Shown here in pieces: positions 25,601-36,274 of a stretch of DNA of 64,000 nt. Made by a program: the position numbers and the translations under genes. Within the stretch, counting starts at the first letter, position 1. Each line of letters begins with the position of its first letter. Below the pieces are notes generated by a model. The model did no database searches. It had not been told where the DNA came from and saw only the letters and a list, made by a program, of their open reading frames with translations. The DNA comes from Aquila chrysaetos chrysaetos (Eukaryota; Chordata; Aves; Accipitriformes; Accipitridae): NCBI RefSeq assembly GCF_900496995.4, contig NC_044014.1:11000501-11064500 (forward strand). The letters are read 5' to 3'.

Positions 25601-27474
25601 AAATTTACTTTGTGTAAATGTGAACAACCCTTTGTGAGGCAGTGGGAAATACTGCCTTGATTAGGTGCTTTACATGAGTGAAGAATTCACTGCATCCTCT
25701 CAGGAAATTGTTCCAGTAGCCATTTACAGGTTAAATATCATTTCTGAGCAGACTAAACTACACCACTTCTAAATTTCAATCACAGGAACTCTTTGGATCT
25801 CTCCCTTCTTCATTTTGTAAGTCTCCATTACAAAACAGAAAGAGCTTTCTACCTCATAGGTACCTGCAGACTGTGACTGAATTATCCTCCCCCCTCCCCG
25901 CCCCGTGTTCTTTTTGTTAACTCAACAGCAAAATAGCTTTGTTAAGCCAATGAAAAGGCATAGTTTCCTGTCCTCTAATCGTGCCTGTGATTCAGTGTGG
26001 TCACTGAACCCCAATTTATCAGAAGACTTTCTAACTTGCTAAAACTAGAATTGGACATAACCTTCCAGAATCAGACAGATTTTTACTGAAAATCCCCCTG
26101 CTTATTCATTTCAGATGTATTTTGGGCCTCTGAATTAACGTTGCACTGAGACCGCATGTTTTAGTTGACCATCTACCTCGAATCCTGTTTAGTCACTACT
26201 TCATCACATCATGATGCATTTCCCACTCTAAAAGTAGGATGTTACTCATTGGTCCTGGATGCATGATATACTTTTCCACATGACTAAAGGAAAAAAATAC
26301 CATTAGTGTGCGTTTATTCCCTCCTTATGTGATACACACTCCTATAGTTTAAGTATCCTAAAGCTTTGGGAAATGTGCATAGGAAGCAGAGGCAGAAATA
26401 TTTAATGACCTGGAAATAGAGGAAGCATTAAGCTGATCTACAAGAGGGACAGATGAGAAATCCACTAGTTTCAGCTTCCCTCTGTCTTGTACTAGGAGAC
26501 GTATATTAGGGCACTGATTCATATGTGCTAGAAGATTCAGCTGGACTGGTTAAAGAGATTACCACTTTCAGCTTTCTACCCTAACACTCTTACAGGCATT
26601 ATTGTCTCTACTGCAGGGATACGTCATGAATCAGACCATGAATGCTGCAGGCTACTGACAAACACATTAAAGTAAACGAACACTGATTTCTTTGAACCTG
26701 CTCCTACAGGTGAGTCACCGCAGTCGATTATCCAAATCAAATGTTTTAACAGTAGGCATCAAAAATACAGACTGGGACTAAATCATGCACAGATTTGCTC
26801 CGTGCCACATGAAAAAGGCTGGATTTCTGTTACCGATGTTGTGGCACGATCACAATAAAAAGCACTCGGTAGCAATGCTTGTGCAGGCAACATCCACCCA
26901 GCTCTGACCCCGGCTCTGCTCAGCCCTTCGGCTGCGCTGCCGCAACTTTGCGCGGCCCCACAGCAAGTCAGCAGGGAAGGGCTGGTCCTTCCAGCTGACC
27001 GCCAAACAATAAATACTCTCCCAGGTTATCCTTAATATGCTTCATGAGACAACTCGCCGCTCGAACTGATGCGCACCCGGGGCAGGGAGACGGATCCCGA
27101 CTCTGCTGTGTAAGGAGCAAGAAAACACATTCGGGTGACGGGACGCCGAGGCAGACCACGTTAAAATACACCCTAACGCCTCCCGCCGCCGCCCCAAGCG
27201 CTTGCTGCTGGGGAGCCGGAGAGGCCCCTACAGACCAGCAGGACGCGCCCGGGGTGCGGAGGGAGAGCCGCGAAGGCGGGGAGCAGCGCAGCTGGGAGCC
27301 CGGCACGCCGGGCGACGACATCCTCTCCGCCGCGCCAGGCCAGCAGCCTCCCCCCCCCGCCGCAAGAGCCCGCCGCTCACCTCCTACCAGCTTAGGCACC
27401 TTCCCGATCCTGCCCGTGATGTCGGCCGTCAGCACCGCGAAGTCCTGCTCGTAGCTCTCGAAGTCGGAGGACAT
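13492..27474 (-). CDS. VTI1A: VTI1A, vesicle transport v-SNARE, 5' part (coding exons 1-3 of a gene that continues past position 1)
   Basis: VTI1A is a Qb-SNARE acting in trans-Golgi, endosome and synaptic-vesicle fusion. CDS is complement(join(13492..13602,19322..19380,27381..27474)), 88 residues so far. The start context on the minus strand is an ideal GCCGCCATG. Residues 1-31 begin [12 protein letters not shown]; residues 32-51 include [20 protein letters not shown]; residues 52-88 include [11 protein letters not shown] and [11 protein letters not shown]. Together they cover most of the N-terminal Habc-type helical domain. The SNARE motif and C-terminal membrane anchor are missing because later exons lie beyond the left edge; I looked for the next exon in 1-13491 and did not see it. 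Introns 1 and 2 are 8000 and 5719 bases, and intron 3 exceeds 13 kb. In people, intron 3 is the known breakpoint region of VTI1A-TCF7L2 fusions, which fits a very long intron here. Identity rests on near-identical match to the vertebrate protein as I know it. Confidence 0.97.
14018..14080 (+). repeat. Alternating TG/TA microsatellite
   Basis: Alternating pyrimidine-purine sequence (TGTGTGTATATATATACATG and similar) over about 60 bases in VTI1A intron 2; a likely polymorphic marker. Confidence 0.9.
17596..18175 (-). mobile_element. Solo LTR of an avian endogenous retrovirus, 580 bases
   Basis: TG...CA ends, flanked by a perfect 5-base duplication, CTCCA, at 17591-17595 and 18176-18180. Read on the minus strand it starts TGTCCTGGTTTCAGCTGG, has TATATAAA at 17897-17904 (plus coordinates), a polyadenylation signal ATTAAA at 17721-17726 and ends 125 bases later, the U3-R-U5 order expected. 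It resembles, from memory, a common neoavian ERVL-type LTR family. No internal viral genes remain. It lies in the sense orientation of VTI1A, so its poly(A) signal could be read by that transcript. Confidence 0.88.
18430..18918 (+). mobile_element. CR1 LINE 3' end in VTI1A intron 2
   Basis: 5'-truncated CR1. The 18404-18847 frame matches the last 140 or so residues of the reverse transcriptase without a break ([38 protein letters not shown]). It ends in GATGATCTTGAAGATCTTTTCC and two ATTCTAT units. Antisense to VTI1A. Confidence 0.92.
19322..19380 (-). CDS. VTI1A: VTI1A coding exon 2
   Basis: A 59-base exon, acceptor TATTTCAG at 19381-19388 and donor CTG|GTACGT. With the leftover G of exon 1 it gives 20 codons, [20 protein letters not shown], essentially invariant in vertebrate VTI1A. 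The frame is preserved on both sides. Confidence 0.96.
20615..20705 (-). mobile_element. Degraded CR1-like 3' end
   Basis: The plus strand reads AAAGACCAAAAGGGACAATG, then TGATGATCTTTGATCCTC and GCCACAAGCTACTGAATTTC, resembling the antisense 3' end of an ancient sauropsid CR1 subfamily. Short and diverged, so tentative. Confidence 0.4.
24393..24854 (-). other. Unexplained 153-residue open frame in VTI1A intron 1
   Basis: The longest open frame in the window outside the three genes, CR1 and the CpG island. The ATG is at 24854. A strong acceptor-like sequence (TTTTTCCCTTGTTTCTTAATAG) ends at 24841 and a donor-like GTAAGC follows 24539, outlining a possible 302-base exon. The translation has a hydrophobic segment ([20 protein letters not shown]) and several cysteines but no motif I recognise. 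Splicing from VTI1A exon 1 would enter a different frame and stop early, so it is not an in-frame VTI1A exon. Confidence 0.25.
27381..27474 (-). CDS. VTI1A: VTI1A coding exon 1
   Basis: Encodes residues 1-31 plus the first base of codon 32. The start ATG is at 27474 (minus strand). The donor is GGAG|GTGAGC at 27380-27379. It lies in the CpG island, 662 bases from the divergent ZDHHC6 start codon. Longer open frames through this exon in other frames are GC-composition artefacts. Confidence 0.95.
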
Positions 27475-28074
27475 GGCGGCGGCGCCGGGGGAGACCGCCG
27501 CGCTCGGCCCGGCGCCCTCAGCCGCTCCGCACCGCGGCGCTTCCGCGTTCCGCTACCTACAAAGGCGTCCCCCCCCGCCTCCGGGCGCCTCGCCGCAGGT
27601 TCCGGCGAAACTCTCCGACCCCGCTCGGGTGCTTTTAAACAGCAAGGCCCCGCTCCCCGCTGCCGCTCCTTGCCGCTCTGCCCTTGGGGGCTCGAACTGC
27701 AGCCCCGGGCCCGGAGAAGGAGGAGGCGGCGGCCCGCTCACGCCCCGCAACCCGGGATCCCGCAGCGCCCCGCCTGGTAACCTCGCTCCTTCGTGGGGAG
27801 CGGGGGCGGAGGAACGCGGCTGCGGCGCCACCGGCGGGACGCTGTTTCCCGGCGGGACCCTATTGCCAACGGACCGCCGGGGGAAGCGGGGGGGCGGCGG
27901 CTGGCTGAGCCGGAGGCGCCGGCGGGCGGAGGCGAGGGCGGGCTGCGCTCCCCCCGCCTCCCCGGGCCGGCGGGCCCCGGCGCCTCCCCTTCCCCTTCCT
28001 CTTCCCCTTCCTCACGGCGCTGCCTCTGCCTCGGCGGCCGGCGGGACGGCGCGGGGCTGAGCGCGGCGGGAGCC

Positions 28075-28131
28075 ATGCGCGGCAGCGGCGGCGGCGGCGG
28101 CGGAGGGGCGGCAGCGGGCGGGCGGCGGTAG
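28075..28131 (+). CDS. Upstream ORF in ZDHHC6 leader
   Basis: An 18-codon ORF starts ATGCGCGGC at 28075 in an acceptable context (AGCCATGC) and stops at TAG 28129-28131, only 5 bases before the ZDHHC6 start at 28137. The peptide is almost all Gly, Ala and Arg because it crosses a GGC-repeat. Whether it is in the mature leader depends on the unmapped start site. If it is, it would be expected to reduce initiation at ZDHHC6. The peptide itself is unlikely to have a function. Confidence 0.4.
   Translation: MRGSGGGGGGGAAAGGRR
28082..28107 (+). repeat. GGC/GCG trinucleotide repeat in ZDHHC6 5' leader
   Basis: Short run of GGC triplets just upstream of the ZDHHC6 start codon, within the uORF. Likely length-variable and G-quadruplex prone. 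Confidence 0.7.
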
Positions 28132-28136
28132 CGGCC

Positions 28137-28385
28137 ATGGGCGGGCCGGGCGGGCTGCGGCGGGCGCGGCGGCTGTGCCACTGGGGGCCGCTGGTGGCCC
28201 TGGCCGTGGTGGCCGTGTGCTCCGCCACCGCCATGGCGGACGCCGCGCTGTGGTACTGGCCCCTGGACACCGCCGGGGGAAGCGTCAACTTCATCATGCT
28301 CCTCAACTGGACCGTCATGATCCTCTACAACTACTTCAGCGCCATGTTTGTCGGCCCGGGGTACGTCCCTCTGGGGTGGACGCCG
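28137..28385 (+). CDS. ZDHHC6: ZDHHC6 coding exon 1
   Basis: 83 codons with two membrane segments; the conserved block RLCHWGP starts at residue 12. Start context GGCCATGG is strong (G at -3 and +4). Donor is ACGCCG|GTAAGC; the open frame runs on into the intron but the protein match stops there. Confidence 0.95.
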
Positions 28386-31300
28386 GTAAGCGCTGGATGG
28401 CGATGGCCTCGTCCCCGGGGCGGGGGGGGGGGTGGCCGGCGGGGCTGCCCTTGTGCCGGGGCCGGCCCCTGTGGAAGGAGGGGGTGCAGGGATCGGAAAG
28501 ACCGCAGACATCGCTTATCTTCCGCTGCCACCATTACCCCTTTCTCCCCGAAGGAGGCAGCCGGCCCCTCGGGCCGCTCCCTCCTCCTTATCCTGCTTCG
28601 CCGTCTTCGCTTTCTGCCTCTCTCCCGCTTTGCTGCTGCTTCCAGCGTTTCCAGTATGCTCCAGCTTACGCCGTCCCTTCCCTGTTCGGTCCGTTGCGGT
28701 GACCTGGGGCTGAACGGCCGCGCTGCTTTGTTGGCAGCAGCCGTTACGTTTTACAGGTGCTTCTCAAAGCAAAACAACAGGAAACAAGTCCTGTTAGCCG
28801 GGAGCCAGAACTTCAAGGTTACCTGCACGCTCACGCAGACCCTGTTGCATTGAAGGCTTTGCTGCTAGTAATAAGCATCAGAAGAACTTCGTTTAGCAAA
28901 TTTAATTTTTTTTTTTTTTTTAATGTGAGCCAGAAAATTACATGCTTATCTTATGTTCAGCACAGTATTATAAGTCAAGGTAGAAATTTGTATTTCCTTT
29001 GCTTCAGTAATCTTTTGCAAGAGTAGTACTCAAGGACCCGAATGATGCAGGTTCCGTATCTCAAGACAGCTGGCAAGAGTTTGTGTTCCAGTGGCATGAC
29101 ATAAAGATTAGTAATAATTACATTTCTACTTGGGGAATATTTCTCAGGACAGAGTCTAGTGAGAAGAGGATCCTGAGGTACTCCAGGCAGGACAACTGGG
29201 TATTCCACTTTGTGAACAGAGGATTTTGGCCAATATTACTACTTGTTATCTACAAGTCTCTCATCTTGCTGTAGTTGGCAAATGTGTGTGTGTAAGAGAG
29301 AGAGGGTGGCGAACACGAGCTAGCTGAACATTCGTGCTTGCCAGTACTGTATCTTAGTAGTAAGCCTAGGTTGGCTCATGGTATAAAATGGAGAGACAAG
29401 GTGCGCGAGCGTTTTTTAAAAATTATGAAGGCCTCATGCTGTTTTTTACTCTCAGAACTTTGCTATGAAAGCCTGCTTGTACAGTCACTCTTGCTGATGG
29501 AAGAAGTGTTTACTTCTTGTAGCAATCAGCACTTTCAGCAGTGGGAGATGGCTGTGTTGATAGCCAAGAGATTATTTCATTTTGGTTTTTTCTCTCCTCG
29601 CCACCTACCATTAAGTAGGGTTGGGTTATGAAACACACCCTGTCAGAAGAAAGCAAAGATGCTTAGGTTAGGAAAATGCCAAGATATGTATTGCCAGTAA
29701 ATTGTGTATACGTCTAACACACCTATTCTTCTGTCTAAAGGAAAAATCTCAGGATTGCATGTATCTCCAATACTGTAAAGTGTGTCAATCTTATAAGGCA
29801 CCACGTTCACACCACTGTCGGAAGTGTAACAGGTACTGTCTTTCTTTAAAATTGTTTTATGTCCATATTAAAGCAGCTTCAAATCTAGCGATGAGCTATT
29901 AATATAATTTGTTCTTCCATGTCTTGTATTGTGCATTTTTAAAAGACTTCCATATGAACACTATACCTGTTTCAAATATTTGCACTTTCTAGTTATGTGA
30001 TTTCTATATGGGTTTACTGTGTTTTAGTGTAATAAATAAAATGTTAAAGACAGATTTCTTTTTAGCTTGAAATCAGTTCCTCTTAAGAGCTTCTTGACAG
30101 TTTTGACAAAACATTCCAGTACTGTTTCAGGGAAGTGAGCCTGTGTAAATACCTAAAAATCTTTCAGTCCTTTGTAAGTTCTGAGTCCAAATGTTCACCT
30201 GCTCAGGGAGTAGAAAAGTCTATTTTGTCATCTTTCCAAATGGGAGTTAAATGTTGATTTGAGTGGAAATTTTGGACTGTTCTTTATTCTTCACTAAAGG
30301 CTTTTTCTGGAAGGGAGTCTGCATGTTAAGTGAACTAATAAGCTTTTGGGGTCAACTTAAAAAGTTTGTGCCTTGTGCCTTGTTATGTGTTAGTCTTCCA
30401 ATGGACTTGTTCTGAGGTAAAGGATGCTTTTATTATAAATAGCTGCACTGGAATTTAGTGCAGCTTGAAAAAGCAAGCCACTTCAATTTGTCTGCTATCT
30501 GCAGTCCAGGCTGTAGTTGCGTTTATCTTCGGTTTACTGGGCAGGTCCTCCTCTGAAGGACTGTTAGAGAATGTGGTAAAAGGATATTGCAACACATTGG
30601 ATTCATTTGTTATTTCTATAAACACACCATGCGCAGTCAGTGTGCTTTGAGGAATTGGAGACTGAAACTGTAGAGCAGTGCCGTAATTTGGCTGCATCAT
30701 CCTGAGATTTAAAATTAGACTCTTTTCCTTGAGTGACTATCTTTACACTGAGGACTTAGTAGGAAATGGCAGTAGGTCCTGATGATTGTCTTTGCAAAAG
30801 AAAGTTCTTTAAATAATTTATCTTTTGTCAAATGAAACTGAAGAAACTGTAGCACATTCTCCAAATCATTTTGCTGATACGCTTTAAGAATTTTCTGCCC
30901 CCTCTACTCTGGGCAAAGTAACTAGTCCCACATGTATTTCTAGCCTGTTGCAACAAAGTAGGTAACTTAAAGCATCGCTTAAAGTCTTCTATGCTGGGGC
31001 AAGTTTCAGTGCATGAATGGAGTCACTTCTTGTGGCCCACCTCAGTGGGGTGAGTTTTCTAGCTAAGATCTAGGAGCTTCTTCAGAAACACTTGTGCTTA
31101 TAATTATGATTACATGTTCAGGAACTTGTATAGTGGTAGTTGAGCATATGCTAATGAAGAATAATTAATTCTTTCAAAGGGAGAAACTGAACTTCCTATT
31201 GGGAATGGACTAGCTCAAAAAAATAATGAGGTCAGTAGTTCCAAAACAATTAACTTTTATTTTCAGAGGAGCTGGATATGTGTGCAATTCAGTCCTTTAT

Positions 31301-34300
31301 TTATCACTTACGTTTGGTGCAGATGAATTGCAACATTATAATTAGTGACTTCTACACCTGTTGAGTTAAATCAATGCAATTTGGGATGTGGACAAATCTT
31401 TTATCAGGTGGGTTTTTGCACCTGTAAGCTACACCAAAATAACCAGCTTTATGTTGAATATAAGTGTGTGTCTAGGGTGTTTACACTTGTTAAATAGATT
31501 TTGAAAAGGACTTACAGTGGTGTGAGGTCAGTACATAGCCGTTGATGAAACTTTCAGAGGGTCTACTACTGAAAAGAAAGGCATTGACACATTTCTGTCT
31601 GTGTATCTTTATATGTCCTTTCTGCAAGTAGTTCACAGGGGATTTGGTATTTCCTTTATTTTCCTGGTGTGCTTATTTAAAAAAAATGGCAATAATATAA
31701 GTGCTTAATTATTGTGTTGCTAGTTCTTGCAAGTCCTATTCTAGGCCTCTGTCTCCTGGTTCTGGAATATGGTGTTTAGTAGCAACTAGCAAGTTTGAGT
31801 AAAGAAGGGGAGGGATAATTAGGGAGGATAGAACCTGGGAGCACTTTTTGTTTTGTTTTCTTTCACTCTACAACATGAAATATCATTCTGAATAGCAACA
31901 AAAAAAGAAACTACTGTGTTGATCTGTCAGAAATTGGTGGGTTTACATGAATGAACAGAGGTTGAGTATGAGTAGTAGAAAGTTAGCTGTCCTTTTCTTG
32001 GAGCTTTTTGAAAAATATCGTATATGTCCTTTATATTAATCAATATTTATTATTCACAGATGTGTCATGAAGATGGATCACCATTGTCCTTGGATCAACA
32101 ACTGTTGTGGATACCAGAATCATGCATCTTTCACTCTATTTCTCCTCTTAGCTCCACTGGGATGCATTCACGCTTCTTTCATATTTGTTATGACTATGTA
32201 CACTCAGCTTTACAACAGAGTAAGAAAACATAATTAAATGCTTAAAATATTATTTAAGTCAGATGGGTAATTTATCTCTAGAAGAATGAGACAATTTGGT
32301 TTCCTGAGAAGAAGCATGTGGAATTCCTTGTTATTCTTTCAACATGTACTCTCAGTTCTGCTCTCCGCCTGTGAGAAGTATGTTCATTAATTGGAGGAGA
32401 ATTCAGAGAAAGTTGTTTCTATTTTCTTTCTGTTTTTTTTTCCCTGTTGCTTGTCATAATCACTGGGAGTTTCCTACAGCTTTGCATTGACTGAAGGCAG
32501 TTTCTGAGGAGCACTTTATAGATATAGAGAGAGACAGGCTGTGTTTTGGCTGGCACAGAAACTAGCTGCTATTTATTTCCAACACACAAGTTAGATGCGA
32601 TTTATTTTCTTTTGCTTGCCACTTTTTTAGAATTCTATTCAATTCTTCAAGGAAAAAAAAAAGTACGTTATTTTTGGAACTAAAAATAAATTATATTGGA
32701 TTTGTTTTTAAATGGAAAAATTTAACTGCAGCAACAATGAGCAAAGCTTGTTCTGAAACACACATTATCTCAGATCCATGGTTAAAATTACAAGCTTTGA
32801 TTTCAGCCTTTGTGGTTGCAGTGAAGAGCTAGAAAACATCAACTGAGTGTAACAGATGAAGGCTGCATGTTGTATTTGCAGAGCTATAATGTTAAGAACT
32901 GCTATATGCTAAATCTTTCAGAGGAAAACCTGTAGCGTTTCCATTGAAAACGGTACTGTGCTATGCAAACATTTTCTGTCGTTTTTGTTAATGTGCCAGA
33001 GTCCAGATTTTTTTTGCTAATTTTGGGCCTAACTCCTGGAGCTTGTAAGATGGCGATTTTGGTTTAGCTTTCCATCTAGATAAAGCCTACATCTAGCAAA
33101 GAATGTATTTCTGAAAAGTCTTTTGAATACTTTTTTTTTTATTACTCCACTTGCATTATAAACCCGTCAGAAGTTGGACGCTTACCTTCAGAGCCAGATT
33201 TCTTATTGGTAACTTGTTTTGTTTCAGCAGCTGGAATGTTCTAGAGCTGAATGATATTTTCCTTTTGCAGATATCTTTTGGGTGGAGTTCTGTAAAGATT
33301 GACATGAGTGCAGCCAAAAGAGACCCTCGACCCATTATTCCCTTTGGATTGTCTGCATTTGCTGCATCTTTATTTGCCTTAGGACTGGCATTAGGAACAA
33401 CTATTGCTGTTGGTATGCTGTTTATTATCCAGGTAAGTTTATGGCTTCTCTTAAAGAAGTTAAAAGCTGCATGTTTTGCCTGGTTGTGGAGCAGAACCAG
33501 AATTCAGGATTGAAACAGGAGCAGTTTTTTAGAGCTAATGTTGCTGTGTAACTTTTCCAGGGTTCTGTGTTGCTTTCTCCCAGCTCCTCTGTTGTTACCA
33601 CAATTCTTTTGTAATTATTTTTCATGGGAGAACTTGGAGGTGAAAATCTAATGAACTAAGAAAATGCGAGATGGGCTTTATAAACTCTCTGGAAAAGGCA
33701 AAACACTTGGTATTTCAGGAGTACATGCCCCTATCTCTGAAAACAGATATAAACATGCCTGATATTACTTCAAATGTTTGAGATCTTTGGAAGGAAACAA
33801 AAATACTCATTTCAAGCATAAAATGAAATACTGTGTGATACTGCTTAAGTGTGTAATTCTAGAGGATAGCATTAGCATGTATTTATGCTGAATCTTAATT
33901 TTGAATGTTTTATAAGTTTCAATTAAGCCTATAAAAGTTGCTTTGTTCTTTAAAGCAAATTTAGTTTGTTAAATGAAGGGGGTTTTTGTCTAGCTGATGT
34001 ATTTCTGCAGAAAATCAATGCTAATTTCACCTAACACTTTTATTTTAGATGAAAGTCATTTTGACAAATAAAACTTCAATCGAGTCCTGGATTGAAGAAA
34101 AGGTAAGCTTTTATTACAATATTTTTTTACTGTATTGTTACAAAGTTTATTTATCAATTTCTTGTTTCACCTCTCTGGATTTAAACCAAAGGTGTCATTT
34201 CAATTCACTGCTGACTTAACCCCTACAACCAGCTTTCCCCTTACTATCTCTGAAATTCACTGGAATAGATGAGAAATCATTTAACTGCATAGATTTTTCT

Positions 34301-36232
34301 TTTCTTTTTTGTTTGGTAGAATTGGTGTGAACATAGAAAAATACTTGCTTTATAAGAGACTTTGCCTATCTGCTTGGAATATGTGGGTGTTGTAATCTGA
34401 AACTTGAGTTGCCTTTGCTTCTTGTTATGCCTGGCTGCGTCTTCAATTGTCCACCTCCCCTACCCATTCTAGGTGGCATGTTTTGGCTCATGATTTTCCT
34501 CATTTCCTACTTCTCTGATTAAACGTGGGAGGATTTTCCTTGATTTTGAAGAAGTACTAGAAAATAGTGAGATACCTAGTCTTCTTTTAAATTTCTCTTT
34601 GATTTCCATATCTTTATAGAGGTTTTCACAAGGTTTTTCAGAAGAAATATAGCCAAGCAGCAGAAGCTAAGTTTAAAGGAAGCAAAACTGCCTCAGTGTT
34701 TAGAAACTAGTTCAGTGCTACCAGGTTATTTTGTCTAAGTCCACAAACATTTCATTATTATATTGTCTTTCTTTTATTCTGTGTCAAAATTAGCATGAGG
34801 ATCTTGACTATGTATTAGTACCTAAGTATTGTAATGCCTTCTCCTTGCACAGAATTTAGCTTAGCTGGATCCCAGTCCTATTAGAGCTTTGAATAATAGG
34901 ACAATGGAACATAAATGAAAGAAAACCCTGTTAAAGCTGTAGAGTAGAATTTGGAATAATCTGTTAAAATTTTTACATAAAACACGGGCTGCTAATATGT
35001 CCCTTCTGAACACAGACTGTAATATGTAGGTGTTTAATAAAAACAACAGTATTGCAACAAAGAGAACAAACTCTTCTGTGGCTGCTCCACTAGATGTCAT
35101 TATTACTGAAAGAATGAGAAGTTCATGACTGCAGAATGTGGGAGATTCAGAGCATGCTTGTATATGCAATTTGTAGAGGTGGAATAGACGCTACCAATGT
35201 TGAATTATGGTCATGATCATTAATCAAAGAATCCCGAGCTGTGGAAGTCGTTGTATGTAACTGAGAAATAGTCAGGCATCAGCCCTTAAAAAAAGCCATA
35301 AAATAAAATCAGAGCATGGGGTGGATTAATCAGTGCAGCCAGTTGACTCTCTTAATTATTGACTTTCTTAATTACTTTCCAGGCCAAAGACAGAATCCAG
35401 TACTACCAAACGGGCGAGACCTTTATTTTTCCATATGATATGGGAAGTAAATGGAAGAACTTCAAGCAAGTGTTTACATGGTCTGGGATTCCTGAGGGAG
35501 ATGGCCTGGATTGGCCAGTAAGAGATGGCTGTCATCAATACACTTTGACGGTAATTGATCTGCAATGATATCTCAAGTTAATCCTACCCACTAGCCAATT
35601 GTCTGCTGCCTGCTTTCCTTTGCAGTAATATACCAGCTTTTTAAATAACTAAAATAGACTGACTAGTAATACATATACTTAAGAAACAGGAGTTCTGTCG
35701 AATGTTCTCCCATTTTTGATAGACAAAAAGGTTACGCTTTTGTGAGTGCTTTTAAATGCTAATAACATTTCCTGTGTTTGTTGAATGATTTCAATACCTG
35801 ACTTCATTTTGTGTTGAATACACAAGTCCTTTTAAACTGAACACTGCCTAAATTTCTATTTGTAATCATTTATAGATAGAGCAACTGAAACAGAAAGCAG
35901 ACAAGCGAGTAAGAAGCGTAAGTATTTGTGAAGTTTGGTCTGAAATTACTTTGAAATATCAGTATAAATAAATGTAAGTAGTTGCTGAGACTATTTCTTT
36001 TCTTGATTTTTAAACTTAGCAATTAATACTTTGTGTTTCCACACAGTGTGCTGCAACATCTGCTTAAATAAACTTAGTATTTAGCTTTCTTTGCATTTGC
36101 TCCTTAGTTTCCAGATGGTAAGAAACATGATAATAAAGATGACTGTGCTTCATTGTTAAGCAGTTAATTTAGAATTTAGAGTCCCTTTGATGGCTGTTGT
36201 CATTATGCTTGAATCTAACAGTGTGCTTGAAT

Positions 36233-36274
<42 letters not shown>

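Larger units (their letters stand above)
19381..27380 (-). other. VTI1A: VTI1A intron 1
   Basis: 8.0-kb intron between exons 1 and 2. It holds a degraded CR1-like 3' end near 20615-20705 and a 154-codon minus-strand open frame at 24393-24854 with splice-like borders. The last few hundred bases toward exon 1 are CpG-island sequence. Nothing else identifiable. Confidence 0.85.
27050..28740. promoter_or_regulatory. CpG island with divergent VTI1A/ZDHHC6 promoter
   Basis: This stretch is strongly G+C- and CpG-rich while flanks on both sides are AT-rich. It contains VTI1A exon 1 (minus) and ZDHHC6 exon 1 (plus), head to head, with 662 bases between the two ATGs (27475-28136). GC boxes of the GGGCGG type occur on both strands and no TATA box is evident, as expected for a dispersed-start housekeeping bidirectional promoter. 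The transcription start sites cannot be placed from sequence alone. Borders are approximate. Confidence 0.85.

Noticed and set aside
27202-28511. Several long overlapping open frames on both strands (up to 257 codons) around the CpG island
   Set aside because: They are Pro/Gly/Ala/Arg-rich translations of GC-rich DNA, overlap real exons in other frames and have no family features.
33151-33513. 120-residue frame as an independent gene
   Set aside because: It is ZDHHC6 exon 4 with intronic read-through on both sides.
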